From CAMYLR01 sp039588915 (GTDB taxonomy: Bacteria > Gemmatimonadota > Gemmatimonadetes > JACCXV01 > JAHWKZ01): a stretch of DNA of 64,000 nt. Both the position numbers and the translations under genes were made by a program. Where the stretch lies: assembly GCA_039588915.1 (NCBI GenBank), contig JBDGYV010000001.1, positions 31,605-95,604 of the forward strand. Reading direction: 5' to 3'. The notes under the pieces were generated by a model. It saw nothing but the letters and a program-made list of their open reading frames with translations. It had not been told where the DNA came from and did not search any database. Within the stretch, counting starts at the first letter, position 1. Each line of letters begins with the position of its first letter. This document shows positions 52,318 through 61,502 of this stretch, one piece after another.

Positions 52318-53215
52318 GCTCGGGCTAGTGCTCTTTGTATGGTTCAGCGCGATCGCGCTGAGTTCGACGAGTTTGAGTGCGCAAGAACCCGGCATCGTCG
52401 AGCTGAGGCGGCTGATCGACGGGCGAGAGACGGAGATCGCGCGACTCGAAGTGAGGCTCCGATCCCTCGAGCAGCGTGGTGACTCACTTAGCGCTGCCAA
52501 GCGAGCGGCCGAGCCCGGCAGCGCCCGGTTCGCGTCGATCTCCAATCAGATCCTCGAATCGTCGGAACAGATTACAAACGTCACGCGTCAGCTCCGGGTG
52601 CTCTACGAGCAAGTACGCGATCTCAAGACCCAGCTGTTCCTCGCCTACAACGAGCAGATACCGATTGTTCAGCAGGAAATCGACGCTGTCACGAGCCGAG
52701 AGCCCGCGGCCGAGAACGATCAGGAGCTGCGCCGGTTGGTGGCATTGCTCGAGGATTACGTACGTGCTCGAGAGACGCTGACGACCGAAATCGAAGAGGT
52801 GGAAGAAGACCTCTTCTTGCCACGACTTGCGTTTGACCCAAGAGATGGTCCGGCGCAGCTCCGTGTCAAGGAGGCGATCGCGCGTGATGCCGTCGATAAG
52901 ATCGATGAGCGGATCGCCGCCATCGAAGACCAAATAAACAAGACGCTCCAGAAGCAGCGTGATCTCGAAGAGTTTCAACGTATAAAGGACGATATCGAGC
53001 GCGACGGACAGGCGGCGCTTGGTGGCAGTGTGATCGAGGCGATCTTGAGCGATAGAGGTGTTGGCGGTCGCACCGGCCCCGGGGACGTATTCGAAGACCC
53101 GAGTGCGCGGTTGAGCGCTCTGCAGCGGCGCAGATTCGACCTGCTCCAGCGACGCGAAGACTATGCAAATAAAGCAGAACAATTCGCTGAAAGACGAGCA
53201 GCATTTTATCGTTAA
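52295..53215 (+). CDS. Secreted coiled-coil protein of unknown function
   Basis: 306 residues from an ATG inside the regulator's last codons. A signal peptide (TRLGLVLFVWFSAIALSS, cleavage near LSAQE) is followed by almost continuous charged helix with heptad patterns (IVELRRLIDGRETEIARLEV; later RIAAIEDQINKTLQKQRDL). It is probably periplasmic and elongated. It precedes a beta-barrel gene by 22 bases. I do not recognise a family. Confidence 0.75.
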   Translation: MVSRATTRLGLVLFVWFSAIALSSTSLSAQEPGIVELRRLIDGRETEIARLEVRLRSLEQRGDSLSAAKRAAEPGSARFASISNQILESSEQITNVTRQLRVLYEQVRDLKTQLFLAYNEQIPIVQQEIDAVTSREPAAENDQELRRLVALLEDYVRARETLTTEIEEVEEDLFLPRLAFDPRDGPAQLRVKEAIARDAVDKIDERIAAIEDQINKTLQKQRDLEEFQRIKDDIERDGQAALGGSVIEAILSDRGVGGRTGPGDVFEDPSARLSALQRRRFDLLQRREDYANKAEQFAERRAAFYR

Positions 53216-53237
53216 CCTGTGTCAGGAGGAGTCATCT

Positions 53238-54398
53238 ATGACGTGCCATCGTAGGAAACCGCGGGGTCGCCCGCCGCGGTCGAGTACGTCGGCGCTCGCG
53301 ATTGCGTGGCTGTTGACGTTGTTGCCGACCGTACTCCACGCTCAGGCGGCGTGGGACTACGACCAAGACGTTCACGTAACGTACGAATTCGACGATAACG
53401 TCGATGAGGCGCTCATAGATCCCGTGCGTGCACAGATCGCTCGCCTCGCGTACAGCGGAGACTTGGAATGGGGAGAGGCCGGCGCGCAGCGTCTGTCGCT
53501 GTCCTACCAGGGTGGCTTCAAGCGCCACTTCGGCTTGGTCGGCAACGACTTCGATCTGGCCAATCAGTTCGTCAATGAAGGCGGCGTCGGGTATGTGCGT
53601 CGAGTCAGCACAAACCTGGCGTTGGGCGGAGCCTTCGCGATCAAGAATCGAAAGTGGACCGACGACTTCTTCTTTATCAACGAGGATGGATTCACGAGCG
53701 TAGGCGGGGAGGCCAGCGCTACGTGGAACCTACGACCTTTGGTGCCGGATCAGCTGGCCCGACTGGAGGTCGGAACACGGTTCGCACGGGTCGACTTCGA
53801 GAATCTGGATCAACCGTTCGATGAGCGATCGGTCGGCGGGTTTGGTTCGCTCACAAAGGACTTTGGTCAAGACGTTTCGGTCACTTGGCAATACTCGGTG
53901 GATCGTATTCGCTACCCCGGCCGCGGCGTCGTGAGGCGTGACGACGACGATCCCGCGAATGCGTTCCGCGGCTTGACTCGACCCCGGCAGATCGACTACC
54001 TGCACGAATTGGGAGGTCAGCTGGTGTGGCTGGGCCCGGTCTCCGTGGAGGCCGAGTATCATTTTCGATACAACGACTCAAACTCGTTTGGACTTTCATA
54101 CCTGAGCCACAATATCGGCTTGCAGGTGATCCGACGGTTGCCGTGGGACATGTTGGCGCAGTTCTACGGGCTCATCGAGTTGAGATCGTTCTCGGAACCG
54201 GCCCCGAACTTGAGCGGCGCCGGCACGCTGGATACCAGCGGCGCTTCCAATAACGTGCTGCTGCTTCGGTTGGTCAAGGATGTCAATGCGCAATACTCGG
54301 TCGAGGCTCGTTACGGACGATATCGGAACGAATCAATCACGTTGAATGATTTCTATACCAAGAATGTCTACTCCGTAGGCATGAACTTCCGGCCATGA
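53238..54398 (+). CDS. Outer-membrane beta-barrel protein
   Basis: 386 residues with a long basic start, a signal peptide (LAIAWLLTLLPTVLHAQA) and an alternating-residue beta-strand pattern throughout: VHVTYEFDDNVDEAL, RLSLSYQGGFKRHF, VSVTWQYSVDRIRY, VEAEYHFRYNDSNSFGL and a final YSVGMNFRP. This suggests a barrel of about 14-16 strands with no plug, possibly a channel or surface protein. AGGAGG lies 9 bases before ATG 53238, which decides the start. No porin family can be assigned. Confidence 0.8.
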   Translation: MTCHRRKPRGRPPRSSTSALAIAWLLTLLPTVLHAQAAWDYDQDVHVTYEFDDNVDEALIDPVRAQIARLAYSGDLEWGEAGAQRLSLSYQGGFKRHFGLVGNDFDLANQFVNEGGVGYVRRVSTNLALGGAFAIKNRKWTDDFFFINEDGFTSVGGEASATWNLRPLVPDQLARLEVGTRFARVDFENLDQPFDERSVGGFGSLTKDFGQDVSVTWQYSVDRIRYPGRGVVRRDDDDPANAFRGLTRPRQIDYLHELGGQLVWLGPVSVEAEYHFRYNDSNSFGLSYLSHNIGLQVIRRLPWDMLAQFYGLIELRSFSEPAPNLSGAGTLDTSGASNNVLLLRLVKDVNAQYSVEARYGRYRNESITLNDFYTKNVYSVGMNFRP

Positions 54399-54430
54399 AC
54401 CTGCACTCGTAAGGGCAGTCTTGAGATGAG

Positions 54431-57400
54431 ATGAGCACCTACCGCGATCCGGAAGTCGTCTTCCGGGAGCTCTGCGCCGCCGCGCGTGGCCGCCGCCATC
54501 AACGATTGGGTTGGACATCGGTGGCCGTCGCCGCGGCGTTTGTTTTTGCATTGCTCGCTTGGGAGATCATGATCGGGCCGGCAGGCGTTCTGCGTGGGCT
54601 CGGATACTTAGCGGTGACGATTGCCGCGATCGTCTCAGGATGGCGTCTGGTTGACGCCTGGCGCCGGTCGGTCATCGAATCCGCTGACGTGGTGGCTGAG
54701 CTAGGGCGATTGTTTCCGCAGACGAGAGGCACGCTCGAAGCTCTGCTCGAGGATCCTCGAGCCGGTCTGGCGGCCGCGCGGCAGCGATCTGCGGCATCGT
54801 GGCTCGAGCGTCGTGGCAGCGCCAGGCTCGACAGCGCGTTGGCAGACCATGATCGCTCGGGGATCGCGCGACGGCGATGGCTGGCGTTCGCGATGGGAGC
54901 GGTAGCGGCGCTAACAGCGGTCAGTCAACCGACTGCTGCGAGTAGGGTCGCCGGGGTTTTGCGCCGACCACAACAAGCGTGGCGATCCCCGACTGTCGAA
55001 TGGACGATTGCACCGGGTGACATCGACGTCGCATACGGCGAGGAGTTGGTGGGCCAGGCCACGATCCTGGGCCCGCCATCGAGGGGTCCGCTGTTGCTCG
55101 AGTCGCGCCCGCCGGCTTCCGCCTGGCGCGCCGAAACGTTGGCCGCGGGACGAACCGGTTCCTGGCGTTGGTCCGAGATAACCGGCCCATTCGAGTACCG
55201 ACTCAGGTTTGGGCCGTTCACCAGTCCCGTCCACCAGGTGACGGTTCGCGTGCCAGTGGCCATGGTGCGGGTCGAGGCTCGGTTTGAGGGCGAAGCCTGG
55301 GTGCCGCTAGCCGGTCGAGCGGTGCCAACCGGCGAAACGCTTGAGATTCGCGGCGCGGCAAGTCAGAGGATCGATGCTGCTTGGGTGCAGTGGGCCGACG
55401 GGCGCAAAACTTCGCTTGACATCGAGGGTGTCACGTTTGCGGGTCCGGTCCAACTCGCGGTCGGGGAAGCCCGAGTCCTAGCTCGGACTCGGAGCGGTGT
55501 TGAAACGTCGCCGACGTCGTTTACCGTGATCGGAGTCGGGCCTGCGTTCGTCGAGCTCCTTCGGCCGGAAGACGACCCGACCGTTCTCGGTAGCGCTGGT
55601 GTGTGGTTGGAAGTCAGAACAGGCGCCGCGGCCGGGCTTCAGGAACTACGATGGGATACCGACGACGGACGAAGCGGTCTCATCGGCGATGTCGGTGGGA
55701 CGCGTGATACGATTGTGGTGGCGATCGCGCGGCTCGGCACGCAGCGTTCCCCAGGCGACAGCTTTCGATTCCGAGTCGTGGCGCGCCCACTCCACGGCGG
55801 ACCAGCGGCGACCGAGTGGCGAACCGCGGTGATCGCGGGTCGGGCGGCGCTCAGTGCAGAAGCCGCCGCCGATCGGGCCGCCGCCGGTCGTGAGATCGAT
55901 CGCGCGCTGCAAGCGGCGCAGCGTGGGGTGCGTGGCGAGGGCTCGACGGGCGATCAACGGGAGCTCGACGCGCGGCTGCGGGCCGCTGCCGATAGCCTGG
56001 CTCAGACGCTTGATCGGACGCTGGCGGATCCGGACCTGCACCCCGGCCTCGCCGAACGCCTGGCGGCGTATCGACGATTGCTCGAGGGAACCTCGCAGGC
56101 GGATTTGATACCCCAGCCCGGTTTGCCTAACGAATCCGACGCCGAGTTGTCCGCTCGGGCGTCGATGCTGGAGGCGATCCGTGAGGGACTGGCTGAGACC
56201 GAGGCGCTGATCCAGCTATCGATGACCGCTGACACGCTGACTGGCCTGGCTCGGTCCGAGGACGAGCTGGCGAGCGACACCCGCCAGACGGACCCGGGTC
56301 GGCTGGGTGCCGAGATCGAACCCCGGCAGTCGGAGATCGACGTCGCTGCATCGGCAGCATCCGAGCAACTACCTGATTCACTCCGGACAGCAGTCGAGGC
56401 CGCGCTCGAGAACGTTGGCGAGCAGATCGCGGATCGAGACCCGGCGGCGTTGGCGACGGCCCAACAACAAGCCGCGGAAACGCTCGATTGGGCCGCCGGT
56501 CGGGCGCGGACGGAGGTCGATCGCGCGGCGGGTGCCGCAGCGGCGCGGCGAATCGCGATCGATCGCGCCGGCGCCGAGGTCTTGTTTCTGGCCCAACGAC
56601 AGCGGGAGCTGGCCGAAGCGATGGGTGGTCCGCCGCCTGGAGCCAGTCAGCACGCCGACAGAGTCTCCCGGCAGGCGGTGGTTGGACGGGGGTTGGAAGG
56701 CGCACTGGGCGAGTTGGTTGAAGCGATCGGCGGTCGCCCGGCCGGTGTCGAGTTGGCTACGCGCTTGGCGCAAGCGGTGTTCAGCGTTCGATATGCGGGG
56801 GAAGCCGTAGTGACCTCGCCAGGCCAAGGTCTCAGAAATTCTCAGGCGCAGGCCGCAGCCGAGGATGCGGCCGCGGCGCTGATGTTGCTGGCGCGCGCGT
56901 TTCTGCTGCCCGACAGCGAGGGAACGACCGGGGGTGCGGAAGGCGCAGCTGGCAGCTCGGGACAAGTCGCGCGGCAGCTGGAGTCTATGGCGCAAGCCGA
57001 ACGTTCGTTGGCTGATGCGCTCGGGAGCAGTGATGAGCCGGTGGGAGGCAACCCTGAAGCCGCAGTGGCTCAACGTGAGATCGGTCGACAGCTCAACGAC
57101 GTTGCGGAGGAGCTGCTCGAGATGGGGATCGACATACGCACGGTACAGGGGCTGGAGGCCGCAGTCGAGGAGTTGGCGCGCCAGTTGGAACGCGGTGTCC
57201 CGGGCGCGCGCGCAGACACCGATTTGCGGGCGTTAGCGCGTCGGCTGGCCGATGTCGGACGGATGGTCGAGCAAGAGACGACCGATCGTCGACGAGCGGA
57301 GGCAGCCCGTTCGTTCGTTCCCGAAACGCCCTCGCCATTACCACCTCGCGCGAGCGCGCCGCGCCTCGATCCCGAAGCGGCGCTCGCGCCGTGGCGGGGT

Positions 57401-57490
57401 GTGTTACCGAAGGGCGCCCTCGACTCGGTACGTGCGTACCTCGAATCACTCGCCGAGGCCGGCGTGCGATCCGCGTCAGGGACCGAGTGA
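54431..57490 (+). CDS. Large DUF4175-like membrane protein
   Basis: 1019 residues. Two or three N-terminal transmembrane segments lie at about 27-47, 52-72 and 140-158. They are followed by an Ig-like/beta-rich periplasmic region (about 175-460) and then a long Ala/Glu/Arg-rich, mostly helical region to the C-terminus. This architecture, and its position next to TPR genes, resembles DUF4175 proteins of Gemmatimonadota, Bacteroidota and Alphaproteobacteria. Function is unknown; an envelope-spanning scaffold is plausible. The stop overlaps the TPR gene by 4 bases. Confidence 0.7.
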   Translation: MSTYRDPEVVFRELCAAARGRRHQRLGWTSVAVAAAFVFALLAWEIMIGPAGVLRGLGYLAVTIAAIVSGWRLVDAWRRSVIESADVVAELGRLFPQTRGTLEALLEDPRAGLAAARQRSAASWLERRGSARLDSALADHDRSGIARRRWLAFAMGAVAALTAVSQPTAASRVAGVLRRPQQAWRSPTVEWTIAPGDIDVAYGEELVGQATILGPPSRGPLLLESRPPASAWRAETLAAGRTGSWRWSEITGPFEYRLRFGPFTSPVHQVTVRVPVAMVRVEARFEGEAWVPLAGRAVPTGETLEIRGAASQRIDAAWVQWADGRKTSLDIEGVTFAGPVQLAVGEARVLARTRSGVETSPTSFTVIGVGPAFVELLRPEDDPTVLGSAGVWLEVRTGAAAGLQELRWDTDDGRSGLIGDVGGTRDTIVVAIARLGTQRSPGDSFRFRVVARPLHGGPAATEWRTAVIAGRAALSAEAAADRAAAGREIDRALQAAQRGVRGEGSTGDQRELDARLRAAADSLAQTLDRTLADPDLHPGLAERLAAYRRLLEGTSQADLIPQPGLPNESDAELSARASMLEAIREGLAETEALIQLSMTADTLTGLARSEDELASDTRQTDPGRLGAEIEPRQSEIDVAASAASEQLPDSLRTAVEAALENVGEQIADRDPAALATAQQQAAETLDWAAGRARTEVDRAAGAAAARRIAIDRAGAEVLFLAQRQRELAEAMGGPPPGASQHADRVSRQAVVGRGLEGALGELVEAIGGRPAGVELATRLAQAVFSVRYAGEAVVTSPGQGLRNSQAQAAAEDAAAALMLLARAFLLPDSEGTTGGAEGAAGSSGQVARQLESMAQAERSLADALGSSDEPVGGNPEAAVAQREIGRQLNDVAEELLEMGIDIRTVQGLEAAVEELARQLERGVPGARADTDLRALARRLADVGRMVEQETTDRRRAEAARSFVPETPSPLPPRASAPRLDPEAALAPWRGVLPKGALDSVRAYLESLAEAGVRSASGTE

Positions 57491-59193
57491 GCGATCGTCG
57501 GAGGTCGATTGGCGTCGTCGCGGCTGTCGTGCTGGTGGCGGGACTTGCGATCGCCGCCCCCGGAGTGTCTCAGACTCTCGAGATGCTGGAAGCCGGGCGA
57601 TCAGCCGCCAATCGGGGCGACCATGCCGAGGCATTTGCTCGTTTTAGGGCCGCATACCAGCCGCTCGAGGATCACCCGATGGCGCTGGCCGGGATGGCTC
57701 GCGCCGCGGCACACCTAAACGAGGTCGACCGTTTCCGCGCAGTGCTCGACAGCCTCGCGGTCAGAGAAGACGTGGGCCCGAACGCGCTTTCGTACTGGGC
57801 TGCGCTGTCGCTCGAAGCCGGTGTCGAGCCGGTCACGGTCGTCGATCGGTTTGATGCATACCTCGATCAGCGACCGGGCGAATTCGGGCCGTTGGCGAGG
57901 TTGTTCCGCGTCCTGCTCGGGCAGCGCGCGCACGCGGGTGCGGCGGTGCTCCTCGATCGCGCCCGCGATCGGGGTGCCGAGCTAGCGGCGGTGGCGATGT
58001 TGCGCGGCGAGCTGGAGTTGGATCGACAGGACCCCGGGGCCGCATTGACCGCGTATCTGACCGCGGTCAGTTACGGCGGTGCGACGCTCGTAGGAGCGAT
58101 CGCGGCGATTGAGGCGCTGCTCGAGAAGTGGTCGCCGAGCTTGGCGACGGAGATCGCTGTCGAAAGGCTGGAGGCGGCCAAAGCGGGAGCGGATGCACGA
58201 GCGGCCGCGTTGCTGTCGCCGCTCGTGGTGCAAACGTGGATCAAGGCAGGTGATTGGACGCGAGCGATCACTGCGGCGAACGATCCAGCGCTCGGGCTGG
58301 CCACGCGCGGTGAGCAGCTGCGTCGTGTTGCGGCTGCGGCGCTGCCGGTGACACCGGCCGCCGCCAGCCGCGCATTGGATGTGCTTTTTGATCTAGGACC
58401 GCCGGCCACGAGACCGGCCGACCGCTTGCTCTCGGCCGAGATCGCCCGCGCGACTGGCGACCACGGCCGGGCTGCATCCGAGCTCAGAGCGGCGGCGCGG
58501 GCCGGGGTGCCCGGCGCCGACCAGGGCGCGTGGGTGGCGGAAGTCGCTGCAGCTCGGGTGGCCGGTGATTTCGCCGCCGTCGAGCGTGCGCTCGAGCGCG
58601 CGCGTGCGGAGGGCGTCGATTCGGCGGCGCTCGGCGTGCCGCTCGGGGACCTGTGGCTGAGCCGGCAACGACCCGATAGTGCCATCGCATCTTACGCGCG
58701 CGCGATCAGCGAGGACGATGCGACCGCTGCGGCACTCGAAGCGCTTGAGCGCGCGCGACTGGTTCAGTGGCTTCTCAGGGCGCGCGTGGCCGACCCGTTC
58801 TATGGAGTGCTCGGCCGAACGATGATCGAAGCCCCCCGCCGAGCGGCGGCGGCGTCGACACGACTCGACTCGCTGGCGAGTTCGATCGGTGAGTCGGACT
58901 CGCTCGGCATTGCGCGATCACTCGTGTACGGCTTGGCCGGTGAGTGGCGGGGGCGGGCTGGTGACGCGACCGGCGCGAGCGAGATGCTCGCTCGAGCGGT
59001 GGAGCGGTCTCCGAGCAGCGGCGAAGCGCCGGCTCTGTTGTTGGCGGCGGGCCGCTGGGCGGCGGTAGCCGAGAAGCCCGAGCGCGCGGTGGCGCTGTGG
59101 CGTGAAATCGTGGCCAAGCACGCCACCAGCCCGTATGCACTCGAGGCACGACGACTGCTCGCCGGGGCCAATGGCGATGACGGACGATCGTGA
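57487..59193 (+). CDS. TPR-rich exported protein
   Basis: 568 residues from a GTG overlapping the DUF4175 stop. One N-terminal hydrophobic segment (GVVAAVVLVAGLAIA) is followed by many Ala-rich helical repeats of TPR/Sel1 type, such as LEMLEAGRSAANRGDHAEAF and AVERALERARAEGVD. The last repeat resembles tol-pal YbgF-like TPRs (VALWREIVAKHATSPYALEARR). It probably acts as a periplasmic scaffold with its neighbours. The next gene overlaps by 4 bases. Confidence 0.78.
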   Translation: MSDRRRSIGVVAAVVLVAGLAIAAPGVSQTLEMLEAGRSAANRGDHAEAFARFRAAYQPLEDHPMALAGMARAAAHLNEVDRFRAVLDSLAVREDVGPNALSYWAALSLEAGVEPVTVVDRFDAYLDQRPGEFGPLARLFRVLLGQRAHAGAAVLLDRARDRGAELAAVAMLRGELELDRQDPGAALTAYLTAVSYGGATLVGAIAAIEALLEKWSPSLATEIAVERLEAAKAGADARAAALLSPLVVQTWIKAGDWTRAITAANDPALGLATRGEQLRRVAAAALPVTPAAASRALDVLFDLGPPATRPADRLLSAEIARATGDHGRAASELRAAARAGVPGADQGAWVAEVAAARVAGDFAAVERALERARAEGVDSAALGVPLGDLWLSRQRPDSAIASYARAISEDDATAAALEALERARLVQWLLRARVADPFYGVLGRTMIEAPRRAAAASTRLDSLASSIGESDSLGIARSLVYGLAGEWRGRAGDATGASEMLARAVERSPSSGEAPALLLAAGRWAAVAEKPERAVALWREIVAKHATSPYALEARRLLAGANGDDGRS

Positions 59194-60450
59194 ACCGCCG
59201 TCGGTTTCTCCAGCTAGCCGGGTTGGCGGCGGTGACCGCCGTTCCAGGATCGGCGCGAGCCGGGCCAAGCGTCGGCCGCAATCGACGCGTCGCACTTCAG
59301 CCCTTCGTCATCCCGATGGACGAGGCCCAACCTCACCCGCTGCGCGCCTACGGCGTCGTCTACCGCGCGCTACAGGAAGGTGGGACCGCCGATTGGCTGC
59401 TCAACTATCGTGGCGGGTCATTTCTGGTTCATCATCCGGCTGCGTACGAAGACAGTCTCGAGCGCGGCGTGATGACCGAAACGGCCACTGATTTGACGTT
59501 GAACCAGTTGTCTTCGAGCGGTGCACAGGCGCCAGTGCGACTCGAGGTTGCACCCGAGATCGCTGTGTACGCGCCACCTTACGCTGCGCCGTGGGACGAT
59601 GCCGTACGGCTGGCCCTCGAGTTCGCCGATATACCGTATCGAGTGGTGTGGGACGGTGACGTGCTTGGTGCTGAACTGGCGGACATCGACTGGTTGCATC
59701 TCCATCATGAGGACTTTACCGGTCAATACGGCAAATATGGTCTCAACGTGCAATCGACCGACTGGTACAGGGAGGCGGTGAGGGTCGATCGCGAGACGGC
59801 CATCGAGCTTGGTTTTGGAGACACTCGATCGCTCAAACTCGCGATCGCGACAGCGATCCGCGACTATGTGAACCAGGGCGGATTTCTGTTCGCGATGTGC
59901 GCCGCCACCGAGACCCTGGATCTCGCTCTAGCTGGCGACCCACCGGTTTTTAGCGGCACGCTCTCTTTCGCCGACTTCGCACTTGAGCCGCGAGACGTTG
60001 GGCCGTTTTCCACGATTGATGGGCACCGAGTGAACACTCCCGACCGTCGGGTACTCGACACGGTGCAGTTGGCGCAATTCGCGCCGACCGTCGACCCTGT
60101 AGCCGCGATGTTGACGCAGAACCATCGGTTGCGATTTCCGGATTGGTACGGTCTGACGACCTCTTTTCAGCCACTGACCCTAAAGCCTGGCGTGCTGGTG
60201 CTCGCGACCTGCGCCAGCGGCAGCTTGGCCAAGTACCTGCACGGTGATGTTGGCGCCGGAACGTTTACCTTTCTCGGCGGTCATGACCCCGAGGATTCCC
60301 AACACGCGATCGGCGATCCCCCCACCGACCCAACACGCGATCGGCGATCCCCCCACCGATCTGGAGTACCATCCGCGGTCGCCCGGCTATCGTCTGATTC
60401 TGAACAACGTGCTCTTCCCGGCGGCCCGTCAGGAGGAGCGTAAGACGTAG
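59190..60450 (+). pseudogene. Tat-exported conserved protein, frameshifted by a 31-bp tandem duplication
   Basis: The GTG at 59190 starts a protein with a twin-arginine signal (NRRRFLQLAGLAAV). The body (VIPMDEAQPHPLRAYGVVYRAL, WLLNYRGGSF, WLHLHHEDFTGQYGKYG, FAMCAATETLDLALAG) belongs to a conserved family that I recall being labelled 'asparagine synthetase B' in Bacteroidota by annotation transfer; true function unknown. At 60298-60359 a 31-bp unit is repeated in tandem. Removing one copy restores a C-terminus (HPRSPGYRLILNNVLFPAA, then a short basic end) stopping at 60448-60450, about 409 residues. As written, the frame shifts and ends at 60443 with about 35 unrelated residues. Only the extreme C-terminus is lost, so activity is not excluded. 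Confidence 0.8.
60298..60359 (+). repeat. Perfect 31-bp tandem duplication
   Basis: Two identical adjacent copies (60298-60328 and 60329-60359) beginning CCCAACACGCGATCGG. The unit is not a multiple of three, so it shifts the reading frame of the Tat-exported protein. There is no spacer, so it is not a CRISPR-like array. Confidence 0.95.
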
Positions 60451-60485
60451 CGCCACTTGCAGATCCGGCGTAACTTTTGACTGTG

Positions 60486-61502
60486 ATGGCCTCGACATCC
60501 CGGACCCCCGAGGTGGCGGGGCTGCTCGAGCGATTCGCTCGCGGCGACCGCCGCGCGCTGGCCCGTGCGCTGACGTGGATCGAAAACCAGCAGCCCGGGT
60601 TCGAGCAACTGTTGCACGCCACCCACTCCGGCCTGGGGCGTGCGTTTCGCGTCGGCGTGACAGGCCCTCCGGGTGCCGGAAAAAGTACGCTGACCGAGAA
60701 GTTCGCGTTGCTGTGCCGGCGGCACGATCAAAAGGTCGGCATCCTCGCCGTTGATCCCAGCAGCCCGTTCACTGGTGGAGCGTTGCTTGGCGATCGGATC
60801 CGGATGCAGGAACTCACACTGGATGACGGGGCGTTCATCCGATCGATGGCGTCCCGCGGGCGACTCGGCGGTTTGGCCACTACATCGCTCGAAGCGGCTG
60901 ACCTGCTGGAGGCGTTTGGTTTCGACGTCGTCATTCACGAGACTGTCGGCGTCGGTCAGACCGAACGCGATATCGTGAGCGCGGCCGACACGACGGTGGT
61001 CGTGTTGGTGCCCGAATCCGGTGATGCAGTGCAGACGATGAAGGCTGGGTTGATGGAGATAGCCGACGTGTTCGTTGTAAACAAGGCAGATCGCCCGGGA
61101 GCCGAGAACTTGGAGCGGGCGCTGACCGCAACGCTGGGGCTCAAGCCGCGCGATGGTGGGGACTGGGCTCCGCCGATTGTGCGCACCGTAGCGGTCGAAG
61201 GCGAAGGCATCGAAGAACTCGCCGCCGCGATCGATGCGCATCGAAGCCATTGCCACAAGAGCGGGGCGCTTACCGCCAAGCAGCGCGCCAGATCCGCGGA
61301 TCGGGTTCGTGATTTGGTTGCCCGTCGTGTTGATGCGCACGTGTGGGAATGGGGTGGGGGAGAGGAGATTCTGGAGCGGGCCCTCGATGGGATCCGCGAC
61401 GGCGACGCGACGCCGTATTCGGTAGCTGATGAGATTGTAGCCGCGGTTGGGCTCGACTCACGGTCAGCCCGTCCTGGGACCGAGCAGGAGGAGCGAGGAT
61501 GA
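60486..61502 (+). CDS. meaB: MeaB/ArgK-type G-protein chaperone of a B12 mutase
   Basis: A 338-residue GTPase that loads and protects the cobalamin cofactor of acyl-CoA mutases. Walker A GPPGAGKST is at 60-68, with AVDPSSPFTGGALLGDRIRM, ETVGVGQTE and the NKAD specificity motif. ATG 60486 is chosen; in-frame TTG 60477 and GTG 60483 lie just upstream. It overlaps the mutase gene by 4 bases, the usual chaperone-client pairing. The older name ArgK (arginine transport kinase) is misleading. Confidence 0.95.
   Translation: MASTSRTPEVAGLLERFARGDRRALARALTWIENQQPGFEQLLHATHSGLGRAFRVGVTGPPGAGKSTLTEKFALLCRRHDQKVGILAVDPSSPFTGGALLGDRIRMQELTLDDGAFIRSMASRGRLGGLATTSLEAADLLEAFGFDVVIHETVGVGQTERDIVSAADTTVVVLVPESGDAVQTMKAGLMEIADVFVVNKADRPGAENLERALTATLGLKPRDGGDWAPPIVRTVAVEGEGIEELAAAIDAHRSHCHKSGALTAKQRARSADRVRDLVARRVDAHVWEWGGGEEILERALDGIRDGDATPYSVADEIVAAVGLDSRSARPGTEQEERG

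Noticed and set aside
49310..54430. Sigma54 (-24/-12) promoters near the NtrC-type regulator
   Set aside because: I looked in the gaps before the kinase, the barrel and the DUF4175-like gene and found no GG-N10-GC element.
60298..60359. Possible CRISPR-like direct repeats
   Set aside because: There are only two copies, directly adjacent with no spacer; this is a simple tandem duplication inside a gene.
60429..61340. 303-codon open frame on the minus strand opposite meaB
   Set aside because: It mirrors the meaB coding frame; the translation has no signal, motif or sensible composition. GC-rich codon bias keeps antisense frames open.
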